A DNA stretch of 64,000 nucleotides from Cupriavidus necator N-1 (GTDB lineage Bacteria > Pseudomonadota > Gammaproteobacteria > Burkholderiales > Burkholderiaceae), in the NCBI RefSeq assembly GCF_000219215.1, contig NC_015726.1, positions 3,224,001 to 3,288,000 on the forward strand. Direction: 5' to 3'. Shown piece after piece: positions 33,062 to 40,677 of this stretch; within the stretch, counting starts at the first letter, position 1; each line of letters starts with the position of its first letter. The position numbers and the translations under genes were made by a program. The notes under the pieces are model-generated. The model was not told the DNA's origin, did not search any database, and was given only the letters and a program-made list of their open reading frames with translations.

Positions 33062-33104
33062 CGCAACGTTACCCGCAATACACAAGCAGCAAGCAAGGAA
33101 GCCC

Positions 33105-34007
33105 GTGGCATTTCAGGAATGTGTGATCGAAGTGGCGCAGGACCAGGCCGAAGCCTGGTCTGATGCCCTGTTCGACCTCGGCGCGCTGTCGGTCTCGGTG
33201 GAAGATGCCGATGCCGACACGCCCGACGAGCAGCCGCTCTTTGGCGAGCCCGGGCTGGAACCGAAGCAACTCGCGTGGAACCGCTCGCGCGTGGTGGCGC
33301 TGTTCGGCGACGATGCCGATCCGGCCGTGGTGGTAGCGGCAGCCGCCAACCAGCTTGGCATCGATCCGGTGCCGGCCTACCAGCTGCGCGCGGTCGAGGA
33401 CCAGGACTGGGTGCGGCTGACGCAATCCCAGTTCGAGCCGATCCGCATCGGCGAGCGCATCTGGGTGGTGCCGTCGTGGCACGAAGCACCCGAGCCCGAT
33501 GCCGTGGTGCTGGAACTCGACCCGGGCCTGGCCTTCGGCACCGGCAGCCATCCCACCACGCGGCTGTGCATGCAGTGGCTGGAGCAGAACCTGAAGCCGG
33601 GCGAGACCGTGCTCGACTACGGCTGCGGCTCCGGCATCCTGGCCATCGTGGCGCGCAAGCTGGGCGCGGGCGACACCGTCGGCATCGACATCGATCCCAA
33701 CGCGGTGGAAGCGTCGCGCTACAACGCCGAGCGCAACCGGGTGGAAGCCTCGTTCGCGCTTCCCGAATCGGTATCCGAGGCCAGCTACGACCTGGTGGTC
33801 GCCAATATCCTGTCCAATCCGCTCAAGCTGATGGCCGCCATGCTGAGCGCGCGCGTGCGCGCCGGCGGACGGCTGGTGCTGTCCGGCGTGCTGGAGCGCC
33901 AGGCGGATGAAGTCGCCGCGGCCTACGCGCCCTGGCTGCCGCTGACGGTGTGGCGCAGCGAGGAAGGCTGGGTGTGCCTGCATGGCACCCGCGGCACCCG
34001 CCCCTGA
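33105..34007 (+). CDS. prmA: Ribosomal protein L11 methyltransferase
   Basis: SAM-dependent enzyme that trimethylates ribosomal protein L11. The 300-aa product has the N-terminal substrate-recognition part ([20 protein letters not shown]), the [16 protein letters not shown] motif, the SAM loop [15 protein letters not shown] and [10 protein letters not shown] (catalytic-site strand). Start is GTG 33105 after AAGGAAG. It follows accC by 43 bases and precedes the DUF3426 gene by 9. Confidence 0.95.
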   Translation: MAFQECVIEVAQDQAEAWSDALFDLGALSVSVEDADADTPDEQPLFGEPGLEPKQLAWNRSRVVALFGDDADPAVVVAAAANQLGIDPVPAYQLRAVEDQDWVRLTQSQFEPIRIGERIWVVPSWHEAPEPDAVVLELDPGLAFGTGSHPTTRLCMQWLEQNLKPGETVLDYGCGSGILAIVARKLGAGDTVGIDIDPNAVEASRYNAERNRVEASFALPESVSEASYDLVVANILSNPLKLMAAMLSARVRAGGRLVLSGVLERQADEVAAAYAPWLPLTVWRSEEGWVCLHGTRGTRP

Positions 34008-34016
34008 TTCACACCG

Positions 34017-35483
34017 ATGGCCGCCGTCAAGCTAGTCACGCGCTGCCCGGCCTGCCGCACCGCCTTCCGGCTGGTCGCGGACCAGTTGCGCCTGCGCCAG
34101 GGCCTGGTGCGCTGCGGCCAGTGCGAAACGGTGTTCGACGCGCGCGAGCACCTGATCGAGATTCCGCTGCCGACCGACGCTGCGTCCTCGGCATCATCGG
34201 CGCCATCTGCGGCAACTTCACCGGCCACGCCTGCCGCCCCCTCGGCGCCGCCCGCATCGGCTGACGCCGCGCCTGCGCCGCAGCCTGCCTTCACCCCGAC
34301 CATCGACCCCGGCTATGACGTGCCGGCGCTGGACGCGCCGACGATGCTGATGTCGTCGCCGGAGGACATGGCCATGCCGGCACCCGCCGGCATGGAAGAC
34401 ACCGAGATCGATCAGGCGCTGCGCGAAGCCAACGAAGCCGTCGCCCATCGCGATGCACGCGACGCAGAACGCCAGGCTGCCGGCCCGGATGCGGCAGGGC
34501 CCGCCCCCGTCACGGCACCGGAGCAAGCCGAGGATACGCCGCCACAGCCGGCCCCTGCGTCGGCCTGGCCGGTACTCGATCACGGCGCGCTCGATACCCC
34601 GGCCGCACCGGCGGCATCCCCGACTGCTGCGGCGGCACCGGCAGCGCCGCAACCCGCCGACGCCGAGCCCGCGCCAGTGGCACCCGCTGCCAACATCCCC
34701 AGCGCAAGCGAGTTCCTGCGCGCGGCGTCAGCCGATGCCGGGTCCGAGCCGACCGCGTGGCCGGATGAGGCATCGGCCCGCCCCGCCGCCCCACCCGCCT
34801 CACCCACCGTTGGTGACAACGACAACGCCCCCGGCCCCGACACCGGCCAGCCCTTCAGCGTCACCGGCGGCGCCGTCGCTCGCGAGCAGACCACGCGCCG
34901 CTGGGCGCGCACCGAAGCACCAACCGGCCCGGTCTTCGCCCCCGACTTCCTGCGCCATGCGCGTGAGCGCGAGCGCGAACGCCAGCCCCGCAAGCCAGTG
35001 GCCGTGCCGCGCTCCGCCTGGCGCGTGGCCGCCGTGGTGCTTGCCATCGCCGCGGCCGTGCAAGTGGTCTACCTGGCACGCAGCCAGCTGGCCGGCCAGT
35101 TCCCGATGCTGCGCCCGGCACTCGAGGCCGCTTGCGCGCCGCTGGGCTGCGACGTGCCGCCGTGGCGCGACATCGATGCGCTGCGCATAGAGACCTCGCA
35201 GCTGCAGCGCCAGGATGAAGACGGCGACACCTACCTGCTGGCGGTCACGCTGCGCAACCTGGGCCGCGCCAGCACCGCCCTGCCCGCGATCGAGCTAGTG
35301 ATGACCGACCTGCAGGACCAGCTGCTGCTGCGCCGGGTGCTGCAACCCGCGGAGTACCTGGAGCCGTCGCAGAAGGCCTTTGCCGCGCAGGGTCTTCGCG
35401 CGGGCACGGAGCTGCCGGTTCGGGTACGATTCCGAACGCAGCAGGCGCCAGCCAACTATCGCGTGCTGATTTTTTACCCCTGA
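34017..35483 (+). CDS. Zinc-ribbon DUF3426 membrane protein
   Basis: 488-aa protein with three parts. An N-terminal MJ0042-type zinc ribbon holds Cys-x2-Cys pairs (TRCPACRTAF and VRCGQCETVF, residues about 8-38). A disordered Ala/Pro-rich linker of about 270 residues follows. Then come one membrane helix (WRVAAVVLAIAAAVQVVYLA, about 340-360) and a C-terminal DUF3426 domain that would be periplasmic. The cytosolic ribbon and extracytoplasmic domain suggest a link between regulation and the envelope, but the function is unknown. It sits directly behind prmA in Burkholderiales. Confidence 0.85.
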   Translation: MAAVKLVTRCPACRTAFRLVADQLRLRQGLVRCGQCETVFDAREHLIEIPLPTDAASSASSAPSAATSPATPAAPSAPPASADAAPAPQPAFTPTIDPGYDVPALDAPTMLMSSPEDMAMPAPAGMEDTEIDQALREANEAVAHRDARDAERQAAGPDAAGPAPVTAPEQAEDTPPQPAPASAWPVLDHGALDTPAAPAASPTAAAAPAAPQPADAEPAPVAPAANIPSASEFLRAASADAGSEPTAWPDEASARPAAPPASPTVGDNDNAPGPDTGQPFSVTGGAVAREQTTRRWARTEAPTGPVFAPDFLRHARERERERQPRKPVAVPRSAWRVAAVVLAIAAAVQVVYLARSQLAGQFPMLRPALEAACAPLGCDVPPWRDIDALRIETSQLQRQDEDGDTYLLAVTLRNLGRASTALPAIELVMTDLQDQLLLRRVLQPAEYLEPSQKAFAAQGLRAGTELPVRVRFRTQQAPANYRVLIFYP

Positions 35484-35582
35484 ATTCCCGGCCCGCCGCC
35501 GGACCGAATCCGAGTCCGGCGGCAGGCCGCGCCCCCCGCTCCGGACACGAACCGGAAATCCATCAGACAACAAGGAGTAGAC

Positions 35583-36083
35583 ATGAGCAACGTCACCCTC
35601 GGCGGCAACGCCATCGAAGTCGCAGGCAAGTTCCCGCAAGCCGGCGACAAGGCCCCCGCCTTCTCGCTGGTCGGCAAGGACCTGAAGGACGTCACGCTGG
35701 CCGACTTCGCCGGCAAGCGCAAGGTGCTGAACATCGTCCCGAGCCTGGATACCCCGGTGTGCCAGGCCTCCGCGCGCAAGTTCAATGAAGCCGCCAGCGG
35801 CCTCGCCAACACCGTGGTGCTGACGATCTCGGCCGACCTGCCGTTCGCCATGGGCCGCTTCTGCACCGCTGAAGGCCTGGCCAACGTAGTGCCGCTGTCG
35901 ACCATGCGCGGCGCCGAGTTCAAGGGCAACTACGGCGTGGACATCAAGACCGGCCCGCTGGCCGGCGTGACCGCCCGTGCCGTGGTGGTGCTCGACGAGA
36001 ACGACACCGTCAAGTACAGCCAGCTGGTGCCGGAAATCAAGACCGAGCCGGATTACGACGCCGCCCTGGCCGCGCTGAAGTAA
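35583..36083 (+). CDS. tpx: Thiol peroxidase
   Basis: Atypical 2-Cys peroxiredoxin that reduces hydroperoxides with thioredoxin. The 166-aa protein has the Tpx signature [16 protein letters not shown] with peroxidatic Cys60, and the resolving Cys94 in [12 protein letters not shown]. The start [18 protein letters not shown] is typical. AAGGAG precedes ATG 35583. A terminator follows. Confidence 0.96.
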   Translation: MSNVTLGGNAIEVAGKFPQAGDKAPAFSLVGKDLKDVTLADFAGKRKVLNIVPSLDTPVCQASARKFNEAASGLANTVVLTISADLPFAMGRFCTAEGLANVVPLSTMRGAEFKGNYGVDIKTGPLAGVTARAVVVLDENDTVKYSQLVPEIKTEPDYDAALAALK

Positions 36084-36122
36084 TCAGCGGCACGCCCGGG
36101 AACCCGCGGGTTCCCGGACGGC

Positions 36123-36157
36123 AGCGGCCGCCCGCATCCCGGGGCGGCCGCTTTTTT
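36123..36157 (+). terminator. Intrinsic terminator after tpx
   Basis: Stem GCGGCCGCCC / GGGGCGGCCGC with 6-T run following. Confidence 0.85.
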
Positions 36158-36228
36158 GTTTTCTGCCTGACCGATACTGCCCGCAAGGGCTCCGTTCCAC
36201 TCAATCATCCCAAACACCTGGAGAGAGC

Positions 36229-37176
36229 ATGGCCAGCCTGATCTGCGGCTCCGTCGCCTACGACACCATCATGACGTTCGACGGACGCTTCCGTGAACAC
36301 ATCCTGCCGGACCAGATCCACATGCTGAACGTCTCGTTCCTGGTGCCCGGCATGCGCCGCGAGTTCGGCGGCTGCGCCGGCAACATCGCCTACACGCTGA
36401 AGATGCTGGGCGGCGATCCCGTGGTGATGGCCACCGTCGGCACCGATGCCGAACCCTACCTGGACTACCTGCGCAAGCTGGAGATCGCCACCGGCCACAT
36501 CCGCGTCCTGCCTGAGACCTTCACCGCGCAGGCGATGATCACCACCGACCTGGACAACAACCAGATCACCGCCTTCCACCCTGGCGCGATGAGCCAGTCG
36601 CAGCTGAACAACGTCAAGGATGCGCTGGGCGACGCCAGCGCGCCGGGCCTGGGCATCGTCGCGCCCGACAGCCGCGAGGGCATGCTGCACCACGCGCGCC
36701 AGTTCGCCGAGGCCGGCGTGCCATTCATCTTTGACCTGGGTCAGGCCATGCCCCTGTTCAACGGGGAAGACCTGCGCGAGTTCGTTGAACTCGCCAGTTA
36801 CGTGACAGTCAATGACTACGAGGCGCAGGTCCTGCTGTCCCGAACCGCCTGGACCAGCGCCGAGGTTGCCGCCAAGGTTCGTGCCTTCATCGTCACGCAC
36901 GGCGAGCGCGGCGCCAGCATCTTTGCCGATGGTCGCCAGTACGCGATCCCGGCCGTTGCTGCCGAGCGCATCGTGGACCCGACCGGGTGTGGCGACGCCT
37001 TCCGTGGCGGCCTGCTTTACGGCATTGAAAACGGATTAGACTGGGAAACGACTGGCCGCCTGGCATCGCTGATGGGTTCGGTCAAGATCGCGCAACAGGG
37101 TCCGCAGAACCACTGGTTGTCGCGCGAGGAAATCGGCAACCGGTTCCAGTCTGCATTCGGGTACCGCTACGCCTGA
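36229..37176 (+). CDS. PfkB-family carbohydrate/adenosine-type kinase
   Basis: 315-aa ribokinase-fold kinase. The N-terminal GSVAYDTIMTFDGRF and FGGCAGNIAYTLKMLGG bind substrate. The ATP/anion-hole motif VDPTGCGDAFRGGLLYG contains the catalytic Asp (about 256). The pattern resembles adenosine-kinase-like members of Burkholderiales; substrate specificity (adenosine, sugar or other nucleoside) is not certain. ATG 36229 follows GGAGAGAG. It lies upstream of the glycine-zipper lipoprotein gene. Confidence 0.88.
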   Translation: MASLICGSVAYDTIMTFDGRFREHILPDQIHMLNVSFLVPGMRREFGGCAGNIAYTLKMLGGDPVVMATVGTDAEPYLDYLRKLEIATGHIRVLPETFTAQAMITTDLDNNQITAFHPGAMSQSQLNNVKDALGDASAPGLGIVAPDSREGMLHHARQFAEAGVPFIFDLGQAMPLFNGEDLREFVELASYVTVNDYEAQVLLSRTAWTSAEVAAKVRAFIVTHGERGASIFADGRQYAIPAVAAERIVDPTGCGDAFRGGLLYGIENGLDWETTGRLASLMGSVKIAQQGPQNHWLSREEIGNRFQSAFGYRYA

Positions 37177-37213
37177 CCTGCGGCCAGCGCGTGGCTTTTT
37201 TTCGGGAAACGAC

Positions 37214-37681
37214 ATGAACAACAAGCTACGTGGCGGTGCCGTTGCCGTCCTTGCCGTCACCGCCCTGGTTGCCGGCTGCGCTACGCAATCCAACTCCAAC
37301 AGCGTCTATGGCACGGGCCAGGCGCAGCGCGAACAGACCGTGCGCTACGGCGTGGTCGAAGGCATCCGCGAGGTCACCATCCAGGGTAACCAGAGCGGCG
37401 CCGGCACGCTGGCGGGCGGTGCCATCGGCGGCATTGCCGCCGGCAGCACCATCGGCGGCGGCAACGGCGCGGTGGCGGCCGGGATCCTCGGCGCGGTGCT
37501 CGGCGGCATTGCCGGCAGCGCGGCCGAGAACAAGATCAACCAGCGCCGCGGGCTGGAAATCACCGTGCGCCTGGAGAACGGCGAGATGCGCGCGATCACG
37601 CAGGAGGCCGACGAAGCCTTCCGCCCCGGCGAGCGCGTACGGCTGCTGTCCTCGGGCGGCGTGACCCGGGTCACGCACTGA
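37214..37681 (+). CDS. Glycine-zipper outer-membrane lipoprotein
   Basis: 155-aa lipoprotein (signal ending ALVAGC, Cys22) of the glycine-zipper 2TM (SlyB/Pcp-like) family. The zipper region GAGTLAGGAIGGIAAGSTIG and AVAAGILGAVLGGIAGSAAE (about 58-105) would form a membrane hairpin, followed by a small beta domain (GLEITVRLENGEMRAIT). Such proteins stabilise the outer membrane; the exact role is unknown. Followed by a terminator. Confidence 0.85.
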   Translation: MNNKLRGGAVAVLAVTALVAGCATQSNSNSVYGTGQAQREQTVRYGVVEGIREVTIQGNQSGAGTLAGGAIGGIAAGSTIGGGNGAVAAGILGAVLGGIAGSAAENKINQRRGLEITVRLENGEMRAITQEADEAFRPGERVRLLSSGGVTRVTH

Positions 37682-37723
37682 GCCCTCGCGGCCCCGCAGG
37701 GCCGCCCCGGGGCGCAGCAAAGC

Positions 37724-37755
37724 GCGCCGCACCCGCAAGGGTCGCGGCGCTTTTT
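37724..37755 (+). terminator. Intrinsic terminator after the glycine-zipper gene
   Basis: GCGCCGC ACCC GCAA GGGT C GCGGCGC then TTTTT: bulged stem with GCAA loop. Confidence 0.85.
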
Positions 37756-37817
37756 CTTTTCGGCTTTGCAATTCCGTAACAGTGGCGGACCGCTCCCGCA
37801 CGCGGCGCGCGCCCATG

Positions 37818-37850
37818 AAAAAACCCGCCGGGCGGATGCCATCGGCGGGT
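37818..37850 (-). terminator. Intrinsic terminator of the H1-like gene
   Basis: Read on the minus strand: ACCCGCCG, 12-base loop, CGGCGGGT, then TTTTTT. Confidence 0.85.
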
Positions 37851-37852
37851 CG

Positions 37853-37970
37853 GCAAGACCTGGTGTCTTGCGGACCGGATACGCAGTATCCGGTCATGCG
37901 GGCACGCGCTGCGTGCCGGTGCGGTTCCTTGCGGAACGCGTAAGGTCCACTCCGTGGCGGAGCAGCTTAC
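37853..37970 (-). other. Array of five consecutive stem-loops in the H1-like 3' region
   Basis: Between the H1-like stop codon and its terminator there are five separate perfect short inverted repeats in 118 bases. They are GCAAGAC/GTCTTGC (37853-37871), GACCGGATAC/GTATCCGGTC with a 3-base loop (37873-37895), GGCACGC/GCGTGCC (37901-37917), GTTCC/GGAAC (37924-37937) and CTCCG/CGGAG inside an outer GTAAG/CTTAC pairing (37940-37970). On the minus strand the GTTCC hairpin has a GCAA (GNRA) loop. The arms differ in sequence, so they are not copies of one repeat. A structured 3' UTR or 3'-derived small RNA is inferred. Confidence 0.65.
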
Positions 37971-38551
37971 GGACGGTTGCCCGTCGGGAACGGCCAGGCA
38001 GCAGCCGGGTTCAGCGCGGTCTTGGCAGCCGAAGCGGGAGCAACGGCAGGGGCCGCGGCAGGCTTGGCGGCAGCCTTCTTGGCAGCCGGCTTCTTGGCAG
38101 CAGCCTTCTTGGCAGCCGGCTTCTTGGCAGCAGCCTTCTTGGCAGCCGGCTTCTTGGCGGCAGCCTTCTTGGCAGCAACCTTCTTCACTGCAGCCTTCTT
38201 GGCCGGAGCCTTCTTGGCGACAGCCTTCTTGGCCACGACCTTCTTGGCGGCAACCTTCTTCACTGCAGCCTTCTTGGCCGGAGCCTTCTTGGCTGCAACC
38301 TTCTTGGTCGCGACCTTCTTGGCGGCTACCTTCTTCACCGCGGCCTTCTTGGCCGGGGCCTTCTTGGCGGCTGCCTTCTTGGCCGGTGCAGCCTTCTTGG
38401 CTGCGACCTTCTTCACAGCGGCCTTCTTGGCCGGTGCCTTCTTGGCGGCCGGTGCTGCCTTCTTGGCGGCTACCTTCTTCACAGCAGCCTTCTTGGCGGC
38501 CGGCTTGGCGGCCTTCTTAGCCGCCGGCTTTTTCTTTGCAGCAGTTGCCAT
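37967..38551 (-). CDS. Histone H1-like, Lys/Ala-rich nucleoid protein
   Basis: 194-aa protein built almost wholly of Ala, Lys, Val and Pro in degenerate repeats (units such as [17 protein letters not shown]), with no folded domain. It matches bacterial proteins resembling the C-terminal tail of eukaryotic histone H1 (HctB/BpH1/AlgP type) that bind and compact DNA. It ends [16 protein letters not shown], a short conserved tail I associate with Burkholderiales members. AAGGAG precedes ATG 38551, and a small hairpin (38562-38577) abuts this site. The gene has a far upstream promoter and an unusual hairpin array after its stop. Confidence 0.9.
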   Translation of the reverse strand: MATAAKKKPAAKKAAKPAAKKAAVKKVAAKKAAPAAKKAPAKKAAVKKVAAKKAAPAKKAAAKKAPAKKAAVKKVAAKKVATKKVAAKKAPAKKAAVKKVAAKKVVAKKAVAKKAPAKKAAVKKVAAKKAAAKKPAAKKAAAKKPAAKKAAAKKPAAKKAAAKPAAAPAVAPASAAKTALNPAAAWPFPTGNRP

Positions 38552-38561
38552 GGATAACTCC

Positions 38562-38577
38562 TTCACTAGAGAGTGAA
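38562..38577 (-). promoter_or_regulatory. Hairpin touching the H1-like ribosome-binding site
   Basis: TTCACT CTCT AGTGAA on the minus strand, whose 3' arm runs directly into the AAGGAG ribosome site. It could affect initiation. Confidence 0.4.
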
Positions 38578-39093
38578 TATCGAATGACCTAAGTTGGCGA
38601 CCCGACCGACCCGAGGCGCAATACAGCAGCGCGGCCCCAGTCGAGCGAGCGATTCATCGGCGTGCGGCCCGACCACTGCTGCACGCTAATGAATTTGGTT
38701 GCAGGCGCACCGCCCGTGGCGGTGACTTGGCGGCCGGAGCGAGCCCGCAAGCGGGTCTCGGGCACGTGCCGCGCCCTGGAATATTCGATCAGCCCGCACC
38801 GCCCGTTGAGCCGGCGCACGGCCAGAAATGAGGAGATATCGGACAGCTGGCCTGCGGTGCGGGCTTGGCCTCGCGCACGGCAGGCGGCATTCATTCGGTG
38901 GTAGCGGGTCCAACCCGTTAATGGACCAAGGGAGACTGCACGCGTTTTAAGAAGCCGGTCCGGCCTGGTCTGCGTCAAAGTTCTCGTGCTCCTCAGCTAC
39001 TACCTTCGTCACTGCATCGAAGCGCGCATCGCGCTCGTCGTTCCATCTTGCTTCCTGCTTCTCTGCAATGAAGTGAGACTCTTGTCAAGGCGA

Positions 39094-39122
39094 ATCATAA
39101 TTCGTTTGCACGATGATGTTAA
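39094..39122 (-). promoter_or_regulatory. Strong candidate promoter for the H1-like gene
   Basis: Minus strand TTAACA (39122-39117), exactly 17 bases, TATGAT (39099-39094): 5/6 and 5/6 matches to sigma-70 consensus in the only AT-rich patch of the region. Transcription would run to the H1-like gene with a leader of about 535 bases. Confidence 0.6.
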
Positions 39123-39130
39123 GAAAAAAG

Positions 39131-39900
39131 TGCAAAAAAACTTGCCTGCATGTTTCGCTCGAACTAGTTCTCACGCGCGGTGTCACGAAGACGTTGCCGA
39201 TAGCATCGCAACGCGTCGCTCGCACGCTGGTGCCGATGCTCGTTTCGCACGCTCGCACAGGCAGCGCGACACCCCATCGCACGCACCGCGCGTCGCAGCT
39301 TTTACACACCGCGACAAACGCTGACGACCAGCATCGCAACGCGCGCCTGACGACTGCGCAACGACGCTGCGCGTGTCATCACGTTTTCCGAAAAGCCGCA
39401 TGGACAAAGGCTTTGCGGGCGATGCACCGATACGCGTGCGGCAGCCGTCGACTGGTGCGGACACGTTCCAGAACACGCGCGCGCCGCGCTGTGCGGCACA
39501 CGCCCTGCATGCTTTACACACTCGGCAGCGCACGCACGCGCCGCCATGCGAGCGAGCCTCGCTCATGCTCGCCTCGCGCTTCGCGCGACAGCGTCGCACA
39601 CACCGTCCGAGAGTGATGCGTGCACGCAACGGTTTGCATCGACGCAACAGCGCGAAGACATCGCGAGGGCATCAAAGCGTTGCGATCGAGCCAAGCCGCG
39701 ACGCTCGCGAAGCATCGCGGCAACACTTCGGCAGACGCTTCGATCAAGCCATCGGCATGCGTGTTCGATCCGCGCGCTTGCCGTGCGATCCGGATCGCGC
39801 GCGCCGTGCCTCGCGTGTTCGCGCTCTCACCCTCGCCGCTCGCCGCACCACTCGCCTCGCCCTGCCGGCAGCGCGTCGTACGTCCGCTTAGAGGATTGCT
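39131..39900. other. Non-coding island of unusual composition
   Basis: About 770 bases rich in CGCA, TCGC and CACG words, with C clearly above G on the plus strand and few of the GGC/GCC runs that dominate neighbouring genes. All six frames give Arg/His/Ser/Cys-rich, protein-unlike translations. Short direct repeats include AGCATCGCAACGCG at 39202 and 39330, and a GCTTTTACACAC / GCTTTACACAC pair at 39298 and 39511. It could be a decayed gene, a structured RNA or foreign DNA. Confidence 0.5.
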
Positions 39901-40078
39901 TCAGCGCCCGCCCGCCGGTGTCTTTTGCTGCATCACAATAACCCGCAAACGGCAGCTGCATGCGGCTTTGCGGGTAGCGGGCGATGGCGGCGGAAAGGCG
40001 CGCGCCGCGCCGCGCCGGATTGCGGCGCGGCCCCGGCGCCAGTAGATTGGCGTGGCTACGAACCTCAAAGGAGACATC

Positions 40079-40543
40079 ATGCGCATCCATTCCCCCCTTG
40101 CTTCGACCCTGCGCGCCGCCGTGCTTGCCGCCACCCTGCTCGGCAGCGCCGCGGCGATGGCGCAGGCCACGCCCAGCGGCACGTGGAAGACCATCGACGA
40201 CAACACCGGCAAGCCGCGCGGGCTGGTGGAGATCACCGAGAAGAGCGGCGTCTTCAGCGGACGCCTGGTCAAGACCTTCGTCGAGAGCGACGGCAAGCCG
40301 CGCGTGTGCGACAAGTGCACCGACGCACGCAAGGACCAGCCCGTCATCGGCATGACCATCCTCTCCGGCCTGCGCAAGACCGGCGACAACGAGTGGAGCG
40401 GCGGCGAGATCCTGGATCCGGAGAACGGCAAGGTCTACAAGAGCAAGATGTCGCTGGCCGAGGACGGCAACAAGCTCAACGTGCGCGGCTTCATCGGCAT
40501 CAGCCTGATCGGCCGCACCCAGACCTGGGAACGCGACCACTGA
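40079..40543 (+). CDS. Secreted DUF2147 protein
   Basis: 154-aa precursor. Residues 1-26 are a signal peptide (AAVLAATLLGSAAAMAQA). The mature part is the DUF2147 domain: GTWKTIDDNTGKPRGLVEI at the start, CDKCTDARKDQPVIGMTIL with a Cys pair in the middle and YKSKMSLAEDGNKLNVRG to the end. The family is lipocalin-like in shape and of unknown function. AAAGGAG precedes ATG 40079, favouring it over an ATG nine codons upstream. Confidence 0.88.
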   Translation: MRIHSPLASTLRAAVLAATLLGSAAAMAQATPSGTWKTIDDNTGKPRGLVEITEKSGVFSGRLVKTFVESDGKPRVCDKCTDARKDQPVIGMTILSGLRKTGDNEWSGGEILDPENGKVYKSKMSLAEDGNKLNVRGFIGISLIGRTQTWERDH

Positions 40544-40622
40544 CCCTGCCGGCGCGGCACAGGACTCAGGGTTTCTCCGGGGCATGCCGCTGCGTGCCCA
40601 GCCGAAGGAGAAATGGCAGTCG

Positions 40623-40660
40623 AAAAAAAACCGGGCGGTTCATCACCGCCCGGTTTTTTT
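40623..40660. terminator. Bidirectional intrinsic terminator
   Basis: AAAACCGGGCGGT / ACCGCCCGGTTTT stem with A and T runs, between the convergent DUF2147 gene and TonB-dependent receptor. Confidence 0.9.
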
Positions 40661-40677
40661 GTCCACGATGCTGCGCT

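Larger units (their letters stand above)
38552..40078. other. 1.5-kb region without a confident gene
   Basis: Three parts. 38552-39090 is the presumed H1-like leader (with a minus-strand open frame at 38589-38894 of doubtful reality and a startless frame at 38947-39084). 39091-39130 is AT-rich with the promoter. 39131-39900 is a compositional island. Nothing clear is seen from 39900 to 40078 except the ribosome site of the DUF2147 gene. Confidence 0.6.

Noticed and set aside
37967..38551. Tandem short repeats that might be taken for a CRISPR array
   Set aside because: They are codon repeats of the Lys/Ala-rich gene, without regular spacers or cas genes.
38589..38894. Minus-strand frame of about 100 codons upstream of the H1-like gene
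   Set aside because: Its GC at third positions is fair, but no recognisable domain and no ribosome site; more likely part of the leader.
39183..39647. 154-codon minus-strand frame in the compositional island
   Set aside because: Translation is Cys/Arg-rich with no domain; equally long frames occur on the other strand, as expected from the base bias.
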